From positions 1-9,205 of the forward strand of contig CAZICK010000118.1 in the NCBI GenBank assembly GCA_964537505.1: DNA of 9,205 bases. The letters are read 5' to 3'. The position numbers and the translations under genes were made by a program. Below, one piece after another: positions 1 to 4,741 of the stretch. The stretch comes from DAINBT01 sp036732785. GTDB lineage: Bacteria > Planctomycetota > Phycisphaerae > Sedimentisphaerales > SM23-30. Numbering within the stretch: the first letter of the stretch is position 1; the number at the start of each line of letters is the position of its first letter. The notes under the pieces were generated by a model. The model worked only from the letters and a program-made list of their open reading frames with translations, searched no databases and had not been told where the DNA came from.

Positions 1-147
1 AAAATAAGCACTTACATCAATTCCAACAACGTAAAATAAGCACTTACATCAATTCTCAACAACCCAAATAAGCATTGTAATTGTCATGCCCGACTTGATC
101 GGGCATCCAGTACATCAATTTTCGACATCGGAAAATAACGACTTACA
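1..147 (+). repeat. Four-unit array of a 22-bp repeat, period 32-33 bp
   Basis: A 22-bp unit starting AAAATAAGCACTTACATC and ending AATT occurs identically at 1-22 and 33-54. A third copy is split: AAATAAGCA at 66-74 and TACATCAATT at 111-120. A fourth, partial copy at 132-147 reads AAAATAACGACTTACA, with GC changed to CG. Spacers are 10-11 nt and related (CCAACAACGT, CTCAACAACCC, TTCGACATCGG). If the roughly 34-bp insert in copy 3 is removed, all units fall on the same 32-33 bp period. I do not recognise the family. An inverted version lies at 3675-3723. Confidence 0.85.
83..110. repeat. REP-like palindromic element nested in the repeat array
   Basis: Arms ATGCCCGA (86-93) and TCGGGCAT (99-106) form a perfect 8-bp stem with the 5-nt loop CTTGA. 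With its flanks GTC and CCAG it resembles the widespread bacterial palindromic repeats of the form GTCAT-CCCG...CGGG-ATCCAG. It sits between the two halves of the third copy of the surrounding repeat, so it looks like an insertion into that copy. A hairpin-type transcript processing or termination role is possible, but there is no T-tract. Confidence 0.7.
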
Positions 148-200
148 ATATAACCGCTACTCGTTCAATGTTTTGCTTGCAACACATTGGAGTTTAACGC

Positions 201-229
201 TTTAAGGCCTTTGGCAGGTATGGTATAAT
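201..229 (+). promoter_or_regulatory. Candidate promoter for the radical SAM gene
   Basis: TATAAT at 224-229 is a perfect -10 box preceded by TGG (221-223), making an extended -10 (TGnTATAAT). The hexamer 17 bp upstream, TTTAAG (201-206), is a poor -35, as is usual for extended -10 promoters. Transcription would start near 236 and give a leader of about 130 nt. A short inverted pair, GGCAG (213-217) and CTGCC (234-238), flanks the -10 and could be an operator half-site pair, but it is short. Confidence 0.6.
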
Positions 230-303
230 GCTTCTGCCGTCACGCCAGATAGGCAGGTGCACCAGCCCGGCCCGCCCGCCGTGGCGCCGCGCAACGGAAT
301 GGG

Positions 304-327
304 GTTGGTATCTTCTTTGATACCAAC
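304..327 (+). promoter_or_regulatory. Stem-loop in the leader of the radical SAM gene
   Basis: GTTGGTATC (304-312) pairs perfectly with GATACCAAC (319-327) around the 6-nt loop TTCTTT. It lies downstream of the candidate promoter and 39 nt before the ATG at 367. It is followed by ACTTTACTTAG rather than a clean T-run, so it is a weak terminator or attenuator candidate or simply an mRNA leader hairpin. No known riboswitch is recognised. Confidence 0.5.
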
Positions 328-366
328 ACTTTACTTAGTAATTTCACATTATTTAACGTCGCCGCG

Positions 367-1767
367 ATGACCAAACCATACACCATCTCGAACAAAACAG
401 TATTACTCGTCAATCCGCCGATATATGATTTCGCGGCGTATGACTTTTTCAACAAACCCTTGGGCCTGCTCTACTTAGCTGGCTTTTTACGCGACGCCGG
501 TTATAATGTTCGCATGGTCGATGCCCTCGACCGCAATCATCCGGCTTTACAAAAACGTTTCGGGCCAGTCAGGACCAAGTCCAACGGCACCGGCAAATAT
601 CACAGCGAAATCATCGATAAACCCGCCTGCCTGGCCCACGTACCCCGCTATTATCACCGTTACGGCCTGCCGGTCGATATCCTCGCCCAGAGCCTCACCC
701 TGGAATACCAGCAATATAAACCGATAGCTGTACTGATTACCGGCATGATGACTTATTGGTATCCCGCTGTTGCCGATACCATCGAACTCATCCGCCGCCA
801 CATCCCCGGTACCGCTATCGCCTTGGGCGGAGTATATACCCGGCTCATGCCCGACCATGCCCGGCGAATCTGCCGGCCTGACATGCTCTTTACCGACGCC
901 ACCATGCTTGCCCCACTCAAATGGCTCGACGAACTTGCCCACGTGAACCGCGACTACAGCGTAATCCACGACCAATTCCACGCCTGGCCCGCGCCCGCTT
1001 ACGATCTATACGACCAACTTGACTACCTTACGCTGATAACCAGTCTGGGGTGCCCTTTCCATTGCGATTACTGTGCCAGCCGACTCCTACAGCCGCATCT
1101 GCTCCGACTCGAACCGGCTGCATTTATCGACCAGATGCGCAAGCTGCTGCCGCTACTGGGCCAAGCCATCCGCCAAAACATCGCTTTTATGGACGATGCC
1201 CTGTTGGCCCAGTCTGAAAAACACATCATCCCCATCTTACATGCCATATCGTCTCTGAACCTTCCCCTGCATTTTCACTGTCCCAACGGCCTGCACATAC
1301 GTTTTATCAACCAACCGCTGGCCCATCTGATGTATGCCAACAATTTCCAAATGATCCGCCTGAGTTACGAATCATCCGACCAGGCCGCCCGCTGGCAGTA
1401 TGCCAGCGATGACAAGGTCAGTGACCGTGAATTCAAACAAGCTGTTGAACACCTGACCAAGGCCGGTTTCAGCCCCGCCCAATTAGAGGCATACATCCTC
1501 ACCGGCCTGCCGGGCCAGAAAATGACCGAAATAGAACAATCCGCCCAAAGCGTTCACCAACTGGGACTGAAAATCCGACTCTGCCAATATTCCCCTATTC
1601 CCGGCACCAGACTTTTCGACGTATCCTGCCGCCAGTACGGCATTGATCCGACCGAACCGCTCCTGCACAACAATACCATTCTCCCCGCCCTTGACAAACG
1701 TCTCAGTCATGAAACCTTTCAGCAGTTCAAAAACCACGTCCAGCAGCTTAACCGCCGATTGACCTAA
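367..1767 (+). CDS. B12-binding-type radical SAM protein
   Basis: A 466-residue cytoplasmic radical SAM enzyme of the group with an N-terminal cobalamin-binding-like domain. The N-terminal Rossmann-like domain covers about residues 10-160: VLLVNPPIYDF at 12-22, PLGLLYLAGFLRDAGY at 31-46, MMTYWYPAV at 127-135, ALGGVY at 152-157. The canonical DxHxxG cobalamin motif is not visible, which is common in this group, so actual B12 binding is uncertain. The radical SAM core follows (about 220-415), with the 4Fe-4S cluster motif CPFHCDYC (Cys229, Cys233, Cys236), then TGLPGQ (379-384) and YSPIPGTRLFD (408-418), typical of the C-terminal half of the barrel. The substrate cannot be read; the family includes methyltransferases and tailoring enzymes. 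The ATG has no Shine-Dalgarno sequence, but the conserved N-terminus fits this start. It stands alone on its strand, and its stop overlaps the convergent dehydrogenase gene by 4 bp. Third positions are C-rich. Confidence 0.93.
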   Translation: MTKPYTISNKTVLLVNPPIYDFAAYDFFNKPLGLLYLAGFLRDAGYNVRMVDALDRNHPALQKRFGPVRTKSNGTGKYHSEIIDKPACLAHVPRYYHRYGLPVDILAQSLTLEYQQYKPIAVLITGMMTYWYPAVADTIELIRRHIPGTAIALGGVYTRLMPDHARRICRPDMLFTDATMLAPLKWLDELAHVNRDYSVIHDQFHAWPAPAYDLYDQLDYLTLITSLGCPFHCDYCASRLLQPHLLRLEPAAFIDQMRKLLPLLGQAIRQNIAFMDDALLAQSEKHIIPILHAISSLNLPLHFHCPNGLHIRFINQPLAHLMYANNFQMIRLSYESSDQAARWQYASDDKVSDREFKQAVEHLTKAGFSPAQLEAYILTGLPGQKMTEIEQSAQSVHQLGLKIRLCQYSPIPGTRLFDVSCRQYGIDPTEPLLHNNTILPALDKRLSHETFQQFKNHVQQLNRRLT

Positions 1768-2744
1768 ATCTCCAAAACCACTTTTATCTGCTCTGCCTCT
1801 TTAGCCTTTTCCAGGGCTTCAACACCCTGGGCCAACTTGAAGCGTGAGGTTATCAATCCGTTGGTCTCCACCTGTTTGGCGGTCAGGGCGTTAACGGCAT
1901 TGGCAAACGGTCCGCAACGCGACCCAATCAACGTAACCTCATTAATCACCAGCGGCGAGATATCGACCGGCCTGAAATCGGCTCGGCCAACAGATTCCGT
2001 CGCCCACGTACTTTTCAGTATCAGCTTGCCCCGCGGCCGCACCAATTTACACGCCGTCTCGAACCCTTCAGGAGAGCCGGAACAATCCACCACCACATCC
2101 CACTGTGGCTTAATCAGCATATCATCCAGCAATATCCCCTGGATACCACGTTTTTCGGCAAAGGTCAGCTTGTGCTCATGTCGGCCCAAAAGTACCACAT
2201 TGCCTTTACCGCCCGCCGCCGCCAACACTTGCACCGCCAGCAAACCCAGTCGGCCGTCACCTACCACAATAACTTTATGACGATCTTCGATCGGCACTTG
2301 CTGGACAATCTGCATCGCCGCCGCCAGCGGCTCCACAAAAATTGCCGTCTCATTGCTTAACGTATTCCCCAACACATGCACATTACGCCGCGGCACCGCC
2401 AAATACTCGGCAAAGGCCCCATCGTGACCTTTTATTCCGATTACCTTCCGTTCCCGACAGTGGTTGCTCAGGCCCGAATGACACATATCACATTTACCGC
2501 ATACGCAGTTGATCTCCGCCACCACCCGCTTACCCATCAGGTCCCGCGCCCCCTTGACCACCGTCCCGACAAACTCGTGACCGAGCACTCCCGAGAAACC
2601 CATGTATCCCTTGATAATCTCCAGGTCCGTCGCGCATATCCCCGCCAATTCGACCGCGATCAGCAGCTCATCAGATTCAGGTTTCGGCTCAGGATACGAA
2701 CGAGTATATTCCACCTTACCGTTAGCCAACACCAATGCCTGCAT
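1764..2744 (-). CDS. Zinc-dependent medium-chain alcohol dehydrogenase family protein
   Basis: A 326-residue medium-chain dehydrogenase/reductase, a cytoplasmic NAD(P)-dependent oxidoreductase of alcohols or polyols. Numbering is from the ATG at 2744. Catalytic zinc ligands are Cys37 (GICATD), His56 and Glu57 (GHEFVG) and probably Glu138 (FVEPLAAA). The structural zinc lobe is complete: Cys82-x2-Cys85-x2-Cys88-x7-Cys96. The Rossmann glycine motif GDGRLG is at 162-167. The segment after the second strand reads LLGRHEHK, with no acidic residue where NAD-preferring enzymes usually have Asp; this may point to NADP, an inference only. DCSGSPEGFE and the C-terminal EALEKAKEAEQIKVVLEI are typical of the sorbitol/threonine-dehydrogenase-like branch. 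The substrate is unknown. The start was chosen because GGGAG lies 6 nt before this ATG, and MDR proteins usually begin with a MxALVL motif. It is the second gene of a minus-strand pair, 32 nt after the HEAT-repeat gene. Confidence 0.93.
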   Translation of the reverse strand: MQALVLANGKVEYTRSYPEPKPESDELLIAVELAGICATDLEIIKGYMGFSGVLGHEFVGTVVKGARDLMGKRVVAEINCVCGKCDMCHSGLSNHCRERKVIGIKGHDGAFAEYLAVPRRNVHVLGNTLSNETAIFVEPLAAAMQIVQQVPIEDRHKVIVVGDGRLGLLAVQVLAAAGGKGNVVLLGRHEHKLTFAEKRGIQGILLDDMLIKPQWDVVVDCSGSPEGFETACKLVRPRGKLILKSTWATESVGRADFRPVDISPLVINEVTLIGSRCGPFANAVNALTAKQVETNGLITSRFKLAQGVEALEKAKEAEQIKVVLEI

Positions 2745-2750
2745 CGGTTT

Positions 2751-2755
2751 CTCCC
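2751..2755 (-). promoter_or_regulatory. Ribosome binding site that fixes the dehydrogenase start
   Basis: On the minus strand GGGAG is followed by 6 nt (AAACCG) and then the ATG whose first base is 2744. A TTG five codons upstream (first base 2759) would put this site inside the coding region, so the ATG is preferred. It is one of the few clear Shine-Dalgarno sites in the window. Confidence 0.75.
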
Positions 2756-2776
2756 ACAAAAAATCCGCAACTCATT

Positions 2777-3481
2777 TCAGTCGAAAAAGCTGGTCGCTGA
2801 AAACCATCTTTGCCATGCCACCTGATCGTAACCGAAATCCTGCCCTGTTACCTGCCGCAATGACTGGAGCGACTGATACTGAACGCTGAACTGAGCGTCC
2901 GTCAAACCACCAATCAGGCCGCGGATGACTTTGCGATCACGAAAACCCTTCAGAACCGAGGCCACTTTACCGCGTACACTCGCATTTTTATCATTGGACA
3001 ACATCTCCAGCAGAATCGCCGCGCTCCCGTCGTCACCACTTTTGCCCAATACCTCCGCACATTCCGTCCGCACAAGCCAACTGTCGTCTTTAGCCGCCTG
3101 CTTCAAAACCTCCAGCAAAGATTCACTTTTATCGACCTTGGCCAATGTTCTCACCGCCGCCACCCGAACCTGCTCATCCGGGTCCCCCGTTGCCATAATG
3201 CCCAGCATTTTGGCTGTAATCTCCCATTTGGCCGTTTTGCCTTTGCCCAGCTTTACCACCGCTTCCCGCCGCAGGTCCGCGTCCGGACTGAGCAACTGCT
3301 CCTGCAACTCCTGCGAGCCACTTTTCCCGCCCAGCTTGCTGAGCAAAGCGGCAACCGGGTGCTCCTTGCTGGTCAATATTGTGCAACCACCCCCGCAAAC
3401 CAAGAAGGCAAAGGACAGCCCGCTCAAAAAAAACGTTAACTTAACCGTATAGGAATTTGTTTTTAACTTACGCTTTTTCAT
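2777..3481 (-). CDS. HEAT-repeat secreted protein, probable lipoprotein
   Basis: A 234-residue protein. The N-terminus is an export signal: basic KKRKLK, a hydrophobic core at about 15-28 (LTFFLSGLSFAFLV), then Cys29 and Cys33. Cys33 after GGG is the better lipidation candidate, but neither site matches the consensus lipobox well. The mature part contains about five HEAT-type helical repeats (roughly 57-80, 86-117, 119-148, 150-181, 184-212), recognisable from recurring D..VR..AA..L motifs such as DEQVRVAAVRTLAKV and DSWLVRTECAEVLGK. HEAT repeats form a curved protein-binding scaffold, so the role is probably structural or protein-protein binding at the cell envelope, with no enzyme function visible. 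The C-terminal TGQDFGYD..AWQRWF motif recurs in planctomycete HEAT proteins as I remember them. It is first in a pair with the downstream dehydrogenase (32-nt gap). No Shine-Dalgarno sequence precedes the ATG. Confidence 0.88.
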   Translation of the reverse strand: MKKRKLKTNSYTVKLTFFLSGLSFAFLVCGGGCTILTSKEHPVAALLSKLGGKSGSQELQEQLLSPDADLRREAVVKLGKGKTAKWEITAKMLGIMATGDPDEQVRVAAVRTLAKVDKSESLLEVLKQAAKDDSWLVRTECAEVLGKSGDDGSAAILLEMLSNDKNASVRGKVASVLKGFRDRKVIRGLIGGLTDAQFSVQYQSLQSLRQVTGQDFGYDQVAWQRWFSATSFFD

Positions 3482-3519
3482 AGAGTTAACACAATATACA
3501 ATACCATTGGCGGACCATA

Positions 3520-3550
3520 GTAACCTCGTGTGCCGTCGGCACCCGGTTAC
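3520..3550. promoter_or_regulatory. Two-part dyad upstream of the HEAT-repeat gene
   Basis: GTAACC (3520-3525) pairs with GGTTAC (3545-3550), and inside it GTGCCG (3530-3535) pairs with CGGCAC (3537-3542) across a single T. Unpaired bases are 4 nt on the left and 2 nt on the right. It lies about 40 nt upstream of the minus-strand ATG at 3481, so it may be an operator, an mRNA leader hairpin, or another dispersed palindromic element. No convincing -35/-10 pair was found for this gene, so the choice cannot be made from sequence alone. Confidence 0.5.
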
Positions 3551-3674
3551 GCGTAAGCGGACAATTTGACAAATTTACACATCGGGCTATCAATCTACCG
3601 AATACCGCTGTTTACGACAAGCTTCTTTTTCTCCTGAGCTGATCTTTTTGCTGGGCATTGAAGAGCGGGCTAAC

Positions 3675-3723
3675 ATAAGTCGTTATTTTTGGTGGCGGGG
3701 AATTGATGTAAGTGCTTATTTTT
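3675..3723 (-). repeat. Inverted copy of the left-edge repeat array (two units)
   Basis: Read on the minus strand, 3723-3701 begins AAAAATAAGCACTTACATC and ends AATT, the same 22-bp unit as at 1-22 and 33-54. After a 10-nt spacer comes AAAAATAACGACTTAT (3690-3675), the CG variant seen at 132-147. The order (GC unit then CG unit) and spacing match the last two units of the left array once its insert is removed. The two arrays therefore flank positions 148-3674 in inverted orientation. Confidence 0.85.
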
Positions 3724-3726
3724 GCG

Positions 3727-3744
3727 TAACGATTGTAACGATTA
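3727..3744 (+). repeat. 9-bp tandem repeat, two copies
   Basis: TAACGATTG (3727-3735) is followed directly by TAACGATTA (3736-3744). It adjoins the inverted repeat array and is the first of a series of tandem tracts with different unit lengths. Confidence 0.6.
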
Positions 3745-3767
3745 GGCAAGATGGGTAAGAAAAAAGT

Positions 3768-3817
3768 GCGAAATTCGGCGAAATTTGGATGAATTCTGAT
3801 GAAAAGTGATGTGGTTT
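3768..3817 (+). repeat. 10-bp degenerate tandem repeat, five units
   Basis: Consecutive decamers are GCGAAATTCG, GCGAAATTTG, GATGAATTCT, GATGAAAAGT and GATGTGGTTT, starting at 3768. The first three positions are GCG or GAT in every unit and the remainder is A/T-rich. The related decamers at 3902-3921 (GTTTTGATGA, GTTTTGATGT) suggest the 11-bp array at 3825-3901 lies inside an older decamer tract. Confidence 0.6.
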
Positions 3818-3824
3818 ATACCCA

Positions 3825-3901
3825 GTTTGTACTATGTTTGTACTATGTTTGTACTATGTTTGTACTATGTTTGTACTATGTTTGCACCCTGTTTGTACTA
3901 T
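3825..3901 (+). repeat. 11-bp minisatellite, seven units
   Basis: GTTTGTACTAT is repeated seven times head to tail with no gaps, starting at 3825, 3836, 3847, 3858, 3869, 3880 and 3891. Six copies are identical; the sixth (3880-3890) reads GTTTGCACCCT. The near-perfect copies suggest recent expansion by slippage or active homogenisation. The unit is not a multiple of three and no frame through it is a gene. Confidence 0.95.
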
Positions 3902-3921
3902 GTTTTGATGAGTTTTGATGT
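3902..3921 (+). repeat. 10-bp tandem repeat, two units
   Basis: GTTTTGATGA (3902-3911) and GTTTTGATGT (3912-3921) follow the 11-bp array without a gap and share the GATG core of the decamer tract at 3768-3817. Confidence 0.6.
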
Positions 3922-3937
3922 TAAAATAGGTAAGATT

Positions 3938-3975
3938 CACCACTAAGTCGCTAAGATACGAAGGGCACTAAGATT
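3938..3975 (+). repeat. CTAAG-type degenerate repeat
   Basis: CTAAG or CGAAG recurs at 8-, 8- and 9-bp steps (CACCACTAAG, GCTAAG, ACGAAG, CACTAAG). It resembles the CACTAAGGCACTAAGACACGAAG-like low-complexity sequence that I recall from intergenic DNA of several bacterial phyla. It continues into AGACACAAGAAGAGAGAGAG. Confidence 0.55.
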
Positions 3976-4020
3976 TTAGAAGACACAAGAAGAGAGAGAG
4001 TTTTGTTGGCTAAATGGGCA

Positions 4021-4057
4021 GGGTAGGGAGGATGGGGGAGATGGGAAGGATGGGGGG
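4021..4057 (+). other. G-run tract, potential G-quadruplex
   Basis: Five runs of at least three G on the plus strand (4021-4023, 4026-4028, 4034-4038, 4043-4045, 4052-4057) are separated by loops of 2, 5, 4 and 6 nt. This satisfies the usual G3+N1-7 pattern. It lies about 165-200 bp upstream of the repressor -35 box. Folding is inferred from the pattern only. Confidence 0.5.
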
Positions 4058-4066
4058 CTAGCAGCC

Positions 4067-4129
4067 AGAAATCAGAAGTCAGAGGTCAGATTTGAGATTT
4101 AAGATTTGAGATTTCAGAAGACAGAAGGA
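4067..4129 (+). repeat. Heptamer tandem repeat, nine units
   Basis: Nine consecutive 7-bp units each start with AGA: AGAAATC, AGAAGTC, AGAGGTC, AGATTTG, AGATTTA, AGATTTG, AGATTTC, AGAAGAC, AGAAGGA. Two more in the same pattern, AGAGGTT and AGAAGTT, occur at 4165-4178. It is analogous to the heptameric short tandemly repeated repetitive sequences of heterocystous cyanobacteria, though the unit differs. Confidence 0.8.
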
Positions 4130-4220
4130 AAGAGGGCGGACCGGTTGGGGGAATGGGGAGAGTTAGAGGTTAGAAGTTGGGCGGGGGAAGAAAATTTTTT
4201 TGGAAATCTCCATTATTGTC

Positions 4221-4249
4221 TTGACGAGTCGATATATATCGAGTATAAT
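4221..4249 (+). promoter_or_regulatory. Promoter of the repressor/protease operon
   Basis: TTGACG (4221-4226, five of six matches to the -35 consensus) and a perfect TATAAT (4244-4249) are separated by exactly 17 bp. An A/T run (4191-4201) lies upstream at roughly the UP-element position. Transcription would start near 4256, giving a short leader of about 24 nt before the ATG at 4280. Its strength and the palindrome in the spacer fit a promoter held off by a repressor. Confidence 0.88.
4229..4242. promoter_or_regulatory. Palindromic operator between -35 and -10
   Basis: TCGATATATATCGA is a perfect 14-bp palindrome filling most of the promoter spacer. BlaI/MecI-family dimers bind short dyads at their own promoters, so this is the obvious autoregulatory site. 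The sequence differs from the staphylococcal TACA/TGTA-type operator, which is expected for a distant homologue. A direct repeat CGAGT (4225-4229 and 4240-4244) overlaps both ends. Binding is inferred. Confidence 0.7.
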
Positions 4250-4267
4250 TAAGTAAAATCGAAATAT

Positions 4268-4271
4268 GGAG
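4268..4271 (+). promoter_or_regulatory. Ribosome binding site of the repressor gene
   Basis: GGAG is followed by 8 nt (AAAAAAAC) and the ATG at 4280. It supports that start. Confidence 0.75.
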
Positions 4272-4279
4272 AAAAAAAC

Positions 4280-4699
4280 ATGCTTAAATCACGAAATGCC
4301 AAGAAAGCCGGGCGGAAGAAGTCATCGCCAGAGCTGACCGAAGCTGAATGGATAATTATGAAAGTGGTATGGGAGAAAGAACCGTGTGCAGCGGGGACGG
4401 TTCAGGAGACCCTGGTCCAGAGCAAGGACTGGACCTATGGCACGGTGAAAAACACGATGGACCGGATGGTGAAGAAAGGTTTTCTGCAGGTTGAGAGGAT
4501 TAGGAATTTGCAGCTTTTTCATTCGGCGATTAGTGAGTCGCAAGCGAGAAAGGAAGAGTTTCGGAAAATGCTAACGAGGGCTTTCGATGGCGCCCTTACG
4601 CCTTTGATGCAGTTTCTAATCGAGAATGAGGACTTTTCGGGGGAGGATTTGAAGCAACTTCGCTACATGGCGCGTAAGGCACAACAGAAGAAACAATAG
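4280..4699 (+). CDS. BlaI/MecI/CopY-family transcriptional repressor
   Basis: A 139-residue winged-helix repressor. A basic, Lys/Arg-rich N-terminal extension (1-17) precedes the family's opening motif LTEAEWIIMKVVW (19-31). The recognition helix and wing region are in WTYGTVKNTMDRMVKKGFL (51-69), close to the family pattern W.Y.TVK....R...KG.L. The C-terminal half (about 85-135), with the typical AFDGALTPLMQFLIE segment, is the dimerisation domain. In the characterised BlaI and MecI systems the dimer represses its own operon until cleaved after the BlaR1 or MecR1 protease is triggered. Here the partner protease gene follows after 42 nt, and a perfect palindrome lies in the promoter, so the same scheme is likely. 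The exact cleavage site cannot be assigned. Length is normal for the family. Confidence 0.95.
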   Translation: MLKSRNAKKAGRKKSSPELTEAEWIIMKVVWEKEPCAAGTVQETLVQSKDWTYGTVKNTMDRMVKKGFLQVERIRNLQLFHSAISESQARKEEFRKMLTRAFDGALTPLMQFLIENEDFSGEDLKQLRYMARKAQQKKQ

Positions 4700-4728
4700 A
4701 GGGCCAAGCAATAAGTCTCAATAGATTC

Positions 4729-4732
4729 GAGG
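4729..4732 (+). promoter_or_regulatory. Ribosome binding site of the BlaR1-like gene
   Basis: GAGG lies 9 nt before the ATG at 4742, within the 42-nt gap after the repressor stop. It supports translation from the shared operon mRNA. Confidence 0.55.
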
Positions 4733-4741
4733 TAGAAAGAA

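Larger units (their letters stand above)
1..366. other. Non-coding leader region, repeat-rich
   Basis: No convincing gene lies here. Reading left to right it holds a short repeat array (1-147), a palindromic element nested in that array (about 83-110), an AT-rich stretch with nothing recognisable (148-200), an extended -10 promoter (about 201-229), a very GC-rich stretch (about 262-296, with runs such as CCCGGCCCGCCCGCC), and a hairpin (304-327) about 40 nt before the radical SAM start codon. An antisense frame at 240-455 is open, but its protein is a shadow of the GC-rich leader and the start of the downstream gene. No upstream gene end is recognisable at the left edge. Confidence 0.7.
3482..4279. 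other. Long non-coding intergenic region made of short repeats
   Basis: About 800 bp with no supportable gene between the divergently transcribed HEAT gene and the repressor gene. From left to right it contains a strong dyad (3520-3550), an unremarkable stretch (3551-3674), an inverted copy of the left-edge repeat (3675-3723), tandem tracts of 9-, 10-, 11-, 10- and 8-9-bp units (3727-3975), a purine-rich G-run tract (4021-4057), a heptamer tract (4067-4129) with two more heptamers at 4165-4178, an A/T run (4191-4201) and the repressor promoter (4221-4249). From about 3930 to 4190 the plus strand is strongly purine-rich. Confidence 0.8.

Noticed and set aside
1..147. CRISPR array
   Set aside because: Direct repeats with spacers are present, but the spacers are only 10-11 nt and similar to one another, the repeats lack CRISPR length, and no cas gene is nearby.
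240..455. Antisense small gene at 240-455
   Set aside because: It covers the GC-rich leader and the start of the radical SAM gene; the protein has low-complexity Ala/Arg/Gly/Pro composition at its end and no recognisable domain.
2745..2759. Upstream TTG start for the dehydrogenase, adding five residues
   Set aside because: The Shine-Dalgarno GGGAG would then be coding, and MDR proteins normally start at the MxALVL motif encoded by the ATG at 2744.
1837..2889. Several plus-strand open frames opposite the dehydrogenase and the HEAT gene
   Set aside because: They mirror strongly supported minus-strand genes and have compositions rich in Ser/Thr/Pro/Arg with no family motifs.
3482..3520. Promoter for the HEAT gene from TGGTATTGT or TATATT close to the ATG
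   Set aside because: The candidates lie too near the start codon and have no -35 at proper spacing, so no call was made.
3727..3921. Replication origin or iteron cluster
   Set aside because: Tandem repeats and AT-richness fit superficially, but no DnaA-box-like TTATNCACA and no replication gene is nearby.
4580..4590. BlaI-type cleavage site at residues 101-102 (Ala-Phe)
   Set aside because: The position coincides with the number known for staphylococcal BlaI, but this protein has an N-terminal extension, so equal numbering does not mean equal position in the fold.
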